A stretch of 64,000 bases of DNA from Ovis canadensis (taxonomy: Eukaryota; Chordata; Mammalia; Artiodactyla; Bovidae), in assembly GCF_042477335.2 (NCBI RefSeq), contig NC_091247.1, positions 642,501 through 706,500 on the forward strand. Reading direction: 5' to 3'. The position numbers were made by a program, and so were the translations under genes. Positions within the stretch are counted from its first letter, which is position 1. Every line of letters begins with the position of its first letter. Positions 33,836 through 44,784 of this stretch are shown piece by piece. The notes under the pieces were generated by a model, which was not told where the DNA came from, made no database searches, and was given only the letters and a program-made list of their open reading frames with translations.

Positions 33836-34199
33836 GAGTAATTTCTGAAAGGCTGCAGCGCACAGTGGAGGCCGGGAAGCGGAGCAGACGGCGCTCCCGC
33901 TTCTGACACCTTGGGCAGACCCCAGTGAGGCCGAAGCCCCAGACCTGGAACCACTTCAAGACCCACCTGGACGTCAGCCCCATAACTGGACAACTTGAAT
34001 TCCAAATGGGTCGCCAGACTTGCCCTCAGTGACTGTGGGTTATTTCAAGACCTGCAAAAGGAGACGCTCATTTCGAGAAAAACTCTATGCATTTTGCACA
34101 TTCCGGAAAACGTATCCCCACAATGCTCCTGTGGGTGCATAATCCCATCACTTCTAGAAAAAAACTGAGGAACCCTATAGCCACCCAGTAGCCTCCAAA

Positions 34200-34860
34200 G
34201 GCGAGAGGGTGGAGACCACCAGTTCACACCCCCGGACAGTCACCAGGCGCTGGGCTAGTCTCCCTCCCGCTCCTCTGGCACATCGTGTAGCAGAAACGCT
34301 GCCGAAGGTCACGGACGAGCCCCAGAGCAGCACGCGGGGGGCGCGTGTTCACCTACAGCTGAAGCTGCACAGCTTTGAGCGCGGAGGAATCTGGCTGCGG
34401 GCGCTTCTCTCCCGAGCTGTACTGACCCCTTCTGGAGGCTCTGAGTACTGCAGCTGCGCCGATGGCTGCAGTTCGTCCGTCGAGGCTCCAGGGGACCCCA
34501 GCCCTCCCTGCGGCTGCCGTCTTCGCCGGCAGTCAGGGTTTGTGTGCAGAGCTTCACACCGGAAAGACCCAGGTGTGTCCGCAGCTTCCACTGCGGGCTC
34601 CATCGTTTTGGCTTTGATTGATCCTTGTGCAGCAAGAACTGACTCCCAGCTCGGCATTCTAAAGAAAACGTCCCTGTGCGACCCTTCATCTCAGCCACTG
34701 ACGCTTCCGGAGCAAGTCTGAGGCTTCGCCCCTGGATCTTCAAAATGCTTTTGTGGACTTCCATCATTTTTCACTGTTTGCAAACATTTCTTCAGTAAGA
34801 GAAGATGCTTTGGTTCTAAAACTTTCAAGACTGAAAATAATATTTCTTTGTAATAAGTGA
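34200..34860. other. Non-repetitive block inside the transposon field
   Basis: About 650 bp that I cannot assign to BovB, L1-BT or SINE families. Open frames exist on both strands (34209-34721 plus, 34309-34767 minus), without a recognisable domain. It could be an old LTR or a decayed retrocopy. Confidence 0.35.
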
Positions 34861-35309
34861 TTCAAAGACAAAAGAAAGTAAATGGGAATCTGGAGATAAA
34901 AGACAAATTGAAATGAAAAATCCACAAGATTCTGTCAAGAACGACTGGACATCCCCATGAAAAAAAAAGGTAATCTAGACCTAAAACGCACCCTTCATAA
35001 AAAGTAACTGATAGTGGATCAGACCCCAAGGTAAAACGCAAAACTACAAAACTTCTTCCAGGTAACACAGGAGGAAATCTAGATGACCTTTAGTTGGGCG
35101 ATGACTTTTGATATACAAAACCAAAGGCACAATCCATGAAAGAAAGAATTGATAAACTCATTACTTCATTAAAATTAACACCTTCTGTTCTGGGAAAAAC
35201 ACTGTGCAGATAATAAAAAGACGAGCCACAGACAGAGAATATCAGCAGAGATATCAACAGATAAAGAACTGTTATTAGAAAAACCCTGCTATCCAAAACA
35301 TACCGAGAG

Positions 35310-35520
35310 GGACATCCTTCGTGGTCCAGTGGCTAAGAACCCGCCTGCCGATGCAGGGACACAAGTTCAGTTCCTGGCTGGGGAGGAGTCCACGTGCTCT
35401 GGGGCAGCTAAGCCCGCGTGCTTCAGCTGGAGAACCCGTGAGCCAGGATGGAAGGCCCTACATAACACAACGCAGGTCTCGCCTGCCGCGACTAAGACCC
35501 AAAGCGGCCCCAGAAAAGAA
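35310..35520 (+). mobile_element. CHR-type SINE
   Basis: ACATCCTTCGTGGTCCAGTG head, CAGTTCCTGGCTGGGGAGG, then the longer CHR body with AGCTAAGCCCGCGTGC and GCGACTAAGACCCAAAGCGG. Confidence 0.85.
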
Positions 35521-35604
35521 AAGACAAGAGAGGGCCGTTATCCCCAACCTGATCTCTAGCCTCACTGTGATTTCCATCAAGACCTGGAAACTTTTTTTCA
35601 TTTC

Positions 35605-35621
35605 CCCAGAAATTGACAAGC
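35605..35621 (+). repeat. Target-site duplication, left copy
   Basis: CCCAGAAATTGACAAGC repeats exactly at 35800-35816, bracketing a Bov-tA. A perfect 17-bp duplication marks target-primed insertion into the older L1. Confidence 0.93.
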
Positions 35622-35799
35622 GAAGTGAAAGTCACTCAACGTGTCCGATTCTTTGCGACCCCATGGACTATAGTTCTCCAGGCCAGAACACTGGAGCAGA
35701 TAGCCGTTCCCTTGGCCAGGGGATCTTCCCAACCCAGGGATCGAACCCAGGTCTCCTGCACTGCAGACAGATTCTTTACCAGCTAAGCCACTAGGGATG
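35622..35799 (-). mobile_element. Bov-tA SINE with perfect 17-bp target duplication
   Basis: Reverse Bov-tA (CAACGTGTCCGATTCTTTGCG to ATTCTTTACCAGCTAAGCC) bracketed by exact duplications of CCCAGAAATTGACAAGC. The perfect duplication suggests a fairly recent insertion. Confidence 0.95.
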
Positions 35800-35827
35800 C
35801 CCAGAAATTGACAAGCTGACCTTAAAA

Positions 35828-36048
35828 CTGGGCTTCTCCAGTGGCGCTAGTGATAAAGAACCCGCCTGCCAATGCAAGAGACATGAGAGGCCTGGGCTTG
35901 ATCCCTGGGTGGGGAAGATCCCCTGGAGGAGAGCACGGCAACCCACTCCAGTATTTTTGCCTGGAGAATCCCGTGGACAGAGGAGCCTGGCAGGTTATAC
36001 TCCATAGAGTTGCAGAGTCAGACACGACAGAAGTGACTTAGCACACAC
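35828..36048 (+). mobile_element. Bov-tA SINE with short target duplication
   Basis: Forward Bov-tA (GGGCTTCTCCAGTGGCGC to GACACGACAGAAGTGACTTAG). ACCTTAAAA occurs on both sides (35819-35827 and about 36049-36057), a probable 9-bp target duplication. It inserted 12 bp from its neighbour SINE in the opposite orientation. Confidence 0.9.
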
Positions 36049-36309
36049 AACCTTAAAATTACAGAGAAAGGCAAAGGACCCAGAACAACAGCAACAACAA
36101 CAAAAATCTTGAAAAGGAAGAGCACAGTGGGAGGACTCACATCTCCCAACTGGAAAACTGACCACAAACTTAAAGAATCAAACAAGTGTCTTCTGGCATA
36201 AGGTCAGACATACAGATCAATGGAAAAGAACTGAAATTCCAAAACCAAATCTGTACATTAACGGCCAATTAACTTTTTACGAACGTATCCTGACAGTCTG
36301 GTTTCCGTT

Positions 36310-36440
36310 TCTGTTTATTTTTCTGGTGGGGGCGCCACACCGTTTGGTGTGCCAACCCTTCTTCCCAGAGCAGGGGTCCAGCCCACGCCCCCTGCAAGGG
36401 GCGTGTGCAGCCGTAACCACTAGACCACCAGGTGTCCCAG
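36310..36440 (-). mobile_element. tRNA-derived SINE, CHR-like, reverse
   Basis: Ends in ACCACTAGACCACCAGGTGTCCC, the reverse of a CHR-type head. The body (CCACACCGTTTGGTGTGCC) is diverged. Confidence 0.6.
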
Positions 36441-36567
36441 GAGGCACAGTTTTGTCAGCTTGCTTGGGCTACAACCTCCAGTTATTCAGTCAAAATATAC
36501 CATAGGTGTTGCTATAAAGTCCATAATCCGTTGATTCCAGGTAAAGCAAAGGGTCCTACATGACCTG

Positions 36568-36690
36568 TTACTGTTTAGTCGCCCAGTCGTGTCTGACTCA
36601 CCTGTGACCTCCATGGACTGTACCCACCAGGCTTCTTGGTCCGTAGGATTTCCCAGGCAAGAATACTGGAGTGGGTTGGAATGGGTCCAA
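36568..36690 (-). mobile_element. Bov-type SINE fragment, reverse
   Basis: TAGTCGCCCAGTCGTGTCTG to GGCAAGAATACTGGAGTGGG; only the 3' half of the SINE is present. Confidence 0.8.
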
Positions 36691-37018
36691 CTCAGTTCTT
36701 TAAAAGCCCCCAAGAGAACAGCTGAGGCTTCCCTGAAGAATAAGAAATTCTCTCCATGGATAACTCATGCCAGAGGTTCAGCCTGCCATTTCCAGCACCT
36801 GCTCTAAGTCTTTTTAACTTGCCTAGATGGCCATCTTGCCGATTCCTAGAAACTAATTCCTTAACGCACATCCCCCCCTGTCTCTCTTTCTCTGGTTGAA
36901 CCGTAAGTGACACAGGTGTCAAGAGAACTCGATGAGGAAAGCATACTCTTTTCAAAGAATGGTGCGGAAAATTGGATATCAACAGGGAAAAAGATTAATT
37001 TAGACTCACCTCACAGTT

Positions 37019-39543
37019 CAGTTCAGTTCAGTCGCTCAGTCGTGTCCGACTCTTTGCAACCCCATGGACTGAGGTGTGCCAGGCCTCCCAGTCCATCACC
37101 AACTCCTGGAGCTTGCTCAAACTCTTGTCCATCGAATCAGTGATGGCATCCAACCATTTCATCCTCTGTTGTCCCCTTCTCCTCCTGCCTTCAATCTTTC
37201 CCAGCATCAGGGCCTTTACAAATGAGTCAGTTCTTCACATCAGGTGATTAAAGTATTGGAGTTTCAGCTTCAGCATCAGTCCTTCCAATGAATATTCAGG
37301 ACTGTTTTCCTTTAGGATGGACTGGTTGGATCTCCTTGCAGTCCAAGGGACTCTCAAGAGTCTTCTCCAACACCACAGTTCAAAAGCATCAATTCTCCAG
37401 TGCTCGGCTTTCTTCACAGTCCAACTCTCACATCCATACATGACTACTGGAAAAACCATAGGTTTGACTAGACAGACTTTTGTTGGCAAAGGAATGTCTC
37501 TGCTTTTTAATAAGCTATCTAGGTTGGCCATAGCTTTTCTTCCAAGGAGTAAGTGTCTTTTAATTTCATGGCTGCAATCACCATCTGCAGTGATTTTGGA
37601 GCCCCCCAAAATAAAGTCAGCCACTGTTTCCACTGTTTCCCCATCTGTTTGCCATGAAGTGATGGGACCAGATGCCATGACCTTAGTTTTCTGAATGTTG
37701 AGGTTTAAGCCAACTTTTTCACTCTCTTCTTTCACTTTCATCAAGAGGCTCTTTAGTTCTTCTCTGCTTTCTGCCGTGAGGGTGGTGTCATCTGTGTATC
37801 TGAGGTTATTGATATTTCTCCCAGCAATCTTAATTCCAGCTTGTGCTTCATCCAGCCTAGCATTTCTCGTGACATAATCTGCATATAAGTTAAATAAGCA
37901 GGGTGACAATATACAGCCTTGATGTACTCCTTTCCCTGTTTGGAAGCAGTCTGTTGTTCCGTGTCCAGTTCTAACTGTTGCTTCCTGACCTGCATACAGA
38001 TTTCTCAAAAGGCAGGTCAGGTGGTCTGGTATTCCCATCTCTTGAAGAATTTTCCACAGTTTGTTGTGATCCACATAGTCAAAGGCCTTGGTGTAGTCAA
38101 TAAAGCAGAAATAGATGTTTTTCTGGAACTCTCTTGCCTTTTCCATGATCCAGTGGATGTTGGCAATTTGATCTCTGGTTCTTCTGCCTTTTCTAAATCC
38201 AGCTTGAACATTTGGAAGTTCATGGTTCATGTACTCTTGAAGCCTGGCTTGGAGAATTTTGAGCATGACTTTGCTAGTGTGTGAGATGAGTGCAATTGTG
38301 CGGTAGTTTGAGCATTCTTTGGCATTGCCTTTCTTTGGGATTGGAATGAAAACTGACCCTTTCCAGTCCTGTGGCCACTGCTGAGTTTTCCAAATTTGCT
38401 GGCATATTGAGTGCAGCACTTTCACAGCATCATCTTTTAGGATTTGAAATAGCTCAACTGGAATTCCATCACCTCCACTAGCTTTGTTCGTAGTGATGCT
38501 TCCTAAGGGCCACTTGACTTCATACTCATGGATGTCTGGCTGTAGGTGAGTGATCACACCATTGTGGTTATCTGGGTCATGAAGATCTTTTTTGTACAGT
38601 TCTTCTGTGTATTCTTGCCACCACTTCGTAATATCTTTTGCTTCTGTTAGGTCCATACCATTTCTGTCCTTTATTGTGCCCATCTTTGCATGAAATGTTC
38701 CCTTGGTATCTCTAATTTTTTTGAAGAGATCTCTAGTCTTTCCCATTCTATTGTTTTCCTCTGTTTCTTTGCATTGATCGCTGAGGAAGGCTTTCTTATC
38801 TCTTCTTGCTATTCTTTGGAACTCTGCATTCAGATGCTTATCTTTCCTTTTCTCCTTTGGCTTTCACTTCTCTTCTTTTCTCAGCTGTTTGTAAAGGCCT
38901 CCTCAACCATTTTGCCCTTCTGCATTTCTTTCGTGAGGATGGTCTTGATCCCTGCCTCCTGTACATCACTAAACTCCTGCACAGTTCATCGGGCACTCTG
39001 TCTATCAGATCTAATCCCTTGAATCTATTTCTTACTTCCACTGTATAATCATAATGGATTTGATTTAGGTCATACCTGAATGGTCTAGTGGTTTTCCCTG
39101 CTTTCTTCAGTTTAAGTCTGAATTTGGCAATAAGGAGTTCATGATCTGAGCCAAAGTCAGCTCCTGGTCTTGTTTTTGCTGACTGTACAGAGCTTCTCCG
39201 TCTTTGGCTGCAAAGAACATAATCAGTCTGATTTCGGTGTTGGCCATCTGGTGATGTCCATGCGTAGACTCATCTCTTGTGCTGTTCAAAGAGGGTGTTT
39301 GCTGTGACCAGTGTGTTCTCTTGGCAAAACTCTGTTAGCCTTTGCCCTGCTTCATTCTGTATTCCAAGGTCAAGTTTGCCTGTTACTCTCAGTATCTCTT
39401 GACTTCCTGCTTTTGCACTCCAGGCCCCTTTAATGAAAAGGACATCTTTCTGGAGCGTTAGTTCCAGAAGGTCTTGTAGGTCTTCATATAACTGTTCAAC
39501 TTCAGCTTCTTCACCATTAGAGGTCGGGGCATAGACTTGGATT
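37019..39543 (-). mobile_element. BovB LINE copy 3, flanked by 15-bp target duplication
   Basis: A 2.5-kb 5'-truncated BovB on the minus strand, inserted into an older L1. ACTCACCTCACAGTT occurs exactly at 37004-37018 and 39544-39558, giving both borders. A 503-codon frame stays open over most of the reverse transcriptase (38746 to 37235), the longest in any copy here. The catalytic box reads YTDD instead of YADD (37787-37798), and the endonuclease part is broken, so it should be inactive. Confidence 0.95.
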
Positions 39544-40757
39544 ACTCACCTCACAGTTTATACAAAAATTAGTACAGAATTGATTCACAGACCTAAATGT
39601 AAGAGCTAAAACCATAAAGCCACATGGAATAAAACATGGCAAATCTTTATGATCCTGGATTAAGCAAAGACTTAGCTACAACAACAAAGGCATGATCCAA
39701 CATAGAAACAAATTAATAAATATCACTTTATAAAAATTAAAAACTTCTGTACTCCAAAAGACATTTTTAAGGGCACTACCCAGTATCTTGTAATAACCTT
39801 TAATGGGAGAGAATTTTAAAAAAGAATATACATATATTGAATCACTTTGCTTTCCATCTGGAACTAACACAACATTGTAAATCAACTATATTTCAATAAA
39901 AACCTAAAAAACAAAACACTTAAATTATTTTAAAAACTGAGAGAAAATATTTACAAATTATGTAGCTGGTAAAGAGACAGCTAAACTATATAAAGACCTC
40001 TTGCAACTCAATAGTGAGGCAAACAACTCAAATAATAGAAACGGCTGATAAGGACATGGAAAGATGCTCAGCACCGCTGGTTATTAGGGATGCAAATTGA
40101 AACCACACACTAGTATCACTGTAATAAAAAAGACTGGCAGTAGCAAGCTTTGGCAAGGATTCAGAGAAACCGTCACCCTCACACACTGCTGGTGGAATGG
40201 GAAACGGCAGTCACTCTGGAAAGCAGTTAGGAAGTTTCTTCAAAAATTACACCCACAAAAATTTATATGACTCAGCAATTCCACTCCTTGATATTGGTTC
40301 AAGATAAATGAAAACACATGTCCACACAAAGGAATTTTTGGCTACTGTTCGTTGCACCATTTATGCATAAAAGCCAAAGAATGGAAACAGTGCCAATGTC
40401 TGTTAAATGGTGAGTGAGTAAAGGAAGTGCCTTTGATCCATTTAATGGAATCCTATTTAGCAACAGAAAGAAAGACACCATCTGCCAATATGTCCTAGGG
40501 CTAGGTGGAACCTCAAAAAACGTGCTAAGTGAAAGAAATCAGACAAAAAAACACAGAAGATTCCATTTGCATGAAATGCGTTTTCAAAAGGGCAGCCTAT
40601 AGAAACAGACGAGGATGAGTGGTTTTCAGAGAAACAGGTGGAGACAGGGACTCGTGGAAAATGAGCAGGACAGCTCTTTCTGGATGACGGAAACGTTCTA
40701 CGCCTGAATCGCAGTGATATTTGCACAATTCTGCACACTCACCAAGAGCCAGTTCCT

Positions 40758-42475
40758 TCTGTTCAGGCGCTAGTCGTGTCCGACTCTTTGATGCCAAGAC
40801 TGCAGCTCGCCAGGCTTCCTTGGGGTCCACCATCTCCCGGAGCTTGCTCAAACTCATGTCCGTCTAGCTGGTGCTGCTAACCAAGCTTATCTCATCCTCT
40901 GTCATCCCCTTCTCCTCCTGCCTTCAATCTCTCCCAGCATCAGGATCTTTTCTATGAGTCAGTTCTTCGCATCAGGTGGCCAGAGTATTGCAGCTTCAGC
41001 TTCAGCATCAGTCCTTCCAATGAATATTCAGGACTGATTTCCTTTAGGATGGACTGGTTGGATCTCCTTGCAGTCCAAGGGACTCTCAAGAGTCTTTTCC
41101 AGCACCACAGTTTGAAAGCATCAATTCCTTGGTGCTCAGCTTTCTTTATGGTCCAACTCTCACATCCATACATGACTACTGGAAAAACCATAGCTTTGAC
41201 TAGATGGACCTTTGTTGGCAAAGGAATGTCTCTGCTTTTTAATATGCTGTCTAGGTTGGTCATAACTTTCCTTCCAAGGAGTAAGCGTCTTTTCATTTCA
41301 TGGCTGCAGTCACCATCTGCAGTGATTTTGGAGCCCAAGATAATAAAATATCTCACTGTTTCCACTGTTTCCCCATCTATTTGCCGTGAAAACAGGCCTG
41401 GATGCCATGATCTTAGTTTTCTGAATATTGAGTTTAAGCCAGCTTTTTCACTGTCCTGTTTCACCTTCATCAAGAGGCTCTTTAGTTCTTCACTTTCTGC
41501 CATAAGTGTGGTGTCATCTGCATATCTGAGGTTATTGATATTTCTCCCAGCAATCTTGATTCCAGCTTGTGCTTCATCCAGCCCAGCGTTTCTCATGATG
41601 TACTCTGCATATAAGTTAAATGAGCAGGGTGACAACATACAGCCTTGACGTACTCCTTTTCCTATTTGGAACCAGTCTGTTGTTCCGTGTCCAGTTCTAA
41701 CTGTTGCTTCTTGACCTGCATGCAGGTTTCTCAGGAGGCAGGGAAGGTGGTCTGGTATTCCCATGTCTTTAAGAATTTTCCAGTTTATTGTGATCCACAC
41801 AGTCAAAGGTTTTAGCATAGTCAATAAAGCAGAAATAGATGTGTTTCTGGAAGTCTCTTGCTTTGTCCATGATCCAGCGGATGTTGGCAATTAGATCTCT
41901 GGTTCCTCTGCCTTTTCTAAATCCAGCTTGAATACCTGAAAGTTCTTAGTTCATGTACTTTTGAAGCCTGGCTTGGAGAATTTTGAGCATTACTTTACTA
42001 GCGTGTGAGATGAGTGCAATTGTGCGGTAGTTTGAGCATTCTTTGGCATTGGCTTTCTTTGGGATTGGAATGAAAACTGACCTTTTCCAGTCCTGTGGCC
42101 ACTGCTGAGTTTTCCAAATTTGCTGGCATATTGAGTGCAGCACTTTCACAGTATCGTCTTTTATGATTTATGAAACAGCTCAACTGGAATCCCATCTCCT
42201 CCCCTAACTTTGCAGTGATGCTTCCTAAGGCCCCCTTGACTTCACACTCCAGGGTGTCTGGCTCTAGGGGAGTGATCACACCACTGTGGTTATCAGGGTC
42301 GTGAAGATCTTTTTTGTACAGTTTTTCTGTGTATTCTTGCCCCCTCTTCTTTAGCATCTTCTGCTTCTGTCAGGTCCAGACCATTTCCGTCCTTCATTGT
42401 AGCCATCGTGGCATGAACTATTCCCTTGGTATCTCTAATTTTCTTGAAGAGATCTCTAGTCTTGCCCATTTTATT
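40758..42475 (-). mobile_element. BovB LINE copy 4 (5'-truncated)
   Basis: Minus-strand BovB of about 1.7 kb inserted in the 3' region of an older L1, whose end (CTTAAAATGGGTAAATTTTG) resumes at about 42500. Frame fragments run 42357-41998 and 41890-40952. YADD is intact at 41513-41524, but frameshifts and a short deletion before the RT core break the protein. Confidence 0.93.
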
Positions 42476-42590
42476 GTTAAAAATCAATTAATTTTCCACT
42501 TAAAATGGGTAAATTTTGTGGTATGGAAATGATACCGCATTCAAACTGTTTTTATTTTTTATTTTTTAATAAACAGACAAGAAAACTACA
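42476..42590 (+). mobile_element. Old L1 3' end
   Basis: CACTTAAAATGGGTAAATTTTGTGG followed by AT-rich sequence with AATAAACAG matches the terminal part of older L1s and continues the element cut by BovB copy 4. Confidence 0.65.
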
Positions 42591-42804
42591 GCATAAAATA
42601 GAAGCTCAACCGGACTGATTGAGGCTGTGAACTTAGGGGCTGAAGCACGCAGAAACGAGGTGGTGATCATCCTGAGAGGTGGGCGTTACAGAGCAGGGTG
42701 GGAGAGGGTGTGGGGCGTGTCAGTGAGTAGAGGGGAGGCCAGCAGGCCCAGGAGCCTCTGTCCTATTTCCTGACCTGGGTGGTGAGCACACGAGAGTTTG
42801 CTTT

Positions 42805-42905
42805 ACAGCAAAGCTTTATTTTATTCCATTTTTGGCCACACTGTATGGTTTTGCGGGATCTTAGCTTCCCCACCAATGACTGAGCCTGAGCCATGGCCGG
42901 CGGAG
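42805..42905 (-). mobile_element. CHR-type SINE, reverse
   Basis: TTTGGCCACACTGTATGGTTTTGCGGGATCTTAGCTTCCCC is the reverse of the CHR body. The head is replaced by a 14-bp tandem array. Confidence 0.82.
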
Positions 42906-42970
42906 CACTGGGTCCTGGGCACTGGGTCCTGGGCACTGGGTCCTGGGCACTGGGTCCTGGGCACTGGGCT
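42904..42970. repeat. 14-bp minisatellite, about 4.5 copies
   Basis: CACTGGGTCCTGGG repeated four times without change, then a partial unit (CACTGGGCTGCCC). It arises at the truncated end of the reverse CHR SINE. Confidence 0.95.
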
Positions 42971-43245
42971 GCCCAGTCGGCACACACTTCGCTTCACACA
43001 CGTTTCTTGATGTGTATTATGTTACACAACAATACCAATCAAAGATGTATTATTTCTGAGAATAAGTCAAGCAAAAATGAGCAAGGCCTGTCTTCAGCAA
43101 ATTAGAGACTCTACTGAAAGACATTCAATCAGGCCTTAATAAGTGCCAAATAGTGTAAAGGGATCGTTATTTCCCAAATTGATTTGTAGAGTCAATGCAA
43201 TTCTGATCAAATCCTAAAAGGCTTTTCAAAGAATCTGAGAACTTC

Positions 43246-43352
43246 CCTGGAGGCGCAGCGGTTAAGGCCCTGCACGCTGTGCTCTGCTCAGGCTCTGCAG
43301 TGCCGAGGGCGCGGGCTCTGTCCCCGGCCGGGGAAGTTGCTCTGCCACGCCT
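43246..43352 (+). mobile_element. CHR-type SINE
   Basis: GAACTTCCCTGGAGGCGCAGCG head and GGCTCTGTCCCCGGCCGGGG; the 3' half is diverged. Confidence 0.72.
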
Positions 43353-43399
43353 CCAGATGGCCCCTCGGTTGTCACGGCCCCTGCCAACCCGCCCTGCTC

Positions 43400-44760
43400 C
43401 CCGTGAAGTCGAGCTCCCCGTCCTGTTCTCTGGGTTTGCCTTTGGTCTGACACTTCTTATACCCTGAATTGCAACTCCTCTGCTGTTTTCAAATAGACTT
43501 GCCTTTGCTGGTAAAGTGACTGGCTATCACTTATCAAGGTTGATCTACATGGTGTCAGAAGTGGGATCTGAAGGAGGTGAGCCCCAGGAGACTATGGACC
43601 TTGGAGCTGAGCGAGCTCCTCATGCTCATCACTCCCCTGGGTCTCATCCTGGACTCCACTCTCCACTCTGTCTGCGTCTTGAGCTCTCTGACTTGTTCGG
43701 GCTCTGGAACGGCTTTGTCCTCTCATGGGGAGGCTTCATCCTTTCTGGGTCAAGGCACCATCCTTGGTGAGGACTGGGCTGTCTTCTGGATAGTGCAGTA
43801 GTGACATTATTTGGGGGATGAGCTAACTGGAATCCAGTGATTTGTCTTACTCCTTTTGGAATCTGGTCTAGGACTCCAGCAACTTTCTTGGGCTTCCAGA
43901 ACTTAGGGAAAAGGATCCTGGGCATCCAGTCTCTCTGAGGGCAGCCTTCCCTCAGGGGTTCTGGCAGGTCCATGTTTAAAAGCTTGGACCCTGACAGGCT
44001 CTCCCCCCGCAACATGTTCATTTTTTATAAAGTGGGCCAAACAAACTAAAAGTAATCTGGAGTTAAGATGGCCATTCCAGGGAACTTCTGACCTTCCCAA
44101 ACTCATTTTTCTTAAGATTCAATTGGAGCGCTGTGGTTCTAAAATTAAACAAAAGGAATGGGATATTTATTTTCATTGGTACCTGGAAATTTCCAAACGT
44201 GCGCAAAAGTCTTAATTGCTTGTTTGCAAGGTAACATTTCTAAATTGCCTGAGCAGCTGAAACACTTGGAAAGAAGAAAAGTTTCCGACGCCTCGGACTC
44301 CTTGAGACCCTCCTCCCCCAGCGGGTTTGTCTCTGGCGCCCTCTTGTGTCGTCTTCATTTCCTTCTTCTCAGACTCCGCCCCTTTGTCTCAGACTCCACC
44401 TCTTTGTCTCAGACTCCACCCCTTTGTCTCAGACTCCACCCCTTTGTCTCAGACTCCGCCCCTTTGTATCTGACCCCCACCCTCTTAGTTTCGTCCTCTC
44501 CCCTCCGCTGTGGAAACCTGCCCCTTTAAAATCAATCTTCTTAGGATCCTACTGCTAAACCCCTAACTATGGAGCAAATAAATAACCAGAAAGAAACATT
44601 AAAATAGCAAATGCCTCGATTTCTTCTAATACACAAATATACTCCAAAACTCCTAGGAGAAAACTCGCTTTCTGTTACTGTTTGTTGAAATCTTGCTAAG
44701 TGATGAATGATGTTTGTAAAGAGGAATTTTGTTTTAAGTTAGTCCACCTTAAGGGGCGCC
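43400..44760 (+). mobile_element. Endogenous-retrovirus-like fragment (partial LTR, primer site, leader)
   Basis: TGGTGTCAGAAGTGGGAT at 43550-43567 is complementary to the 3' end of a tRNA-Leu, the form of a retroviral primer-binding site. It directly follows sequence ending in CTACA, as an LTR end would. Upstream, TTTTCAAATAGACTTGCC resembles an LTR poly(A) region. Downstream to about 44760 lies leader or gag-like sequence without an intact frame. No second LTR was found; BovB copy 5 begins just after. I infer an old, broken endogenous retrovirus of unassigned family. Confidence 0.45.
44370..44469. repeat. 20-bp tandem repeat, five units
   Basis: Five head-to-tail copies of CAGACTCCACCCCTTTGTCT with one to three changes per unit, within the retrovirus-like fragment. 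Confidence 0.93.
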
Positions 44761-44784
44761 ATTAAAATGGATTCCAAACGTCCT

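Larger units (their letters stand above)
35530..40750 (+). mobile_element. Old L1 (ORF2 to 3' region) split by several insertions
   Basis: L1 ORF2-derived sequence can be followed through 35540-35621, 35817-35827, 36055-36305, 36690-37018 and 39559-40750. Examples are AATGGTGCGGAAAATTGGATATC (36958) and CACACTGCTGGTGGAATGGG (40182). It is split by two Bov-tA, a CHR-like SINE, a Bov fragment and BovB copy 3. A short L1-BT 3' end (about 39780-39925, AACATTGTAAATCAACTATA) also lies within it. Confidence 0.7.

Noticed and set aside
44370-44469. Possible CRISPR-like array
   Set aside because: Units are directly adjacent with no spacers, in a vertebrate genome; an ordinary minisatellite.
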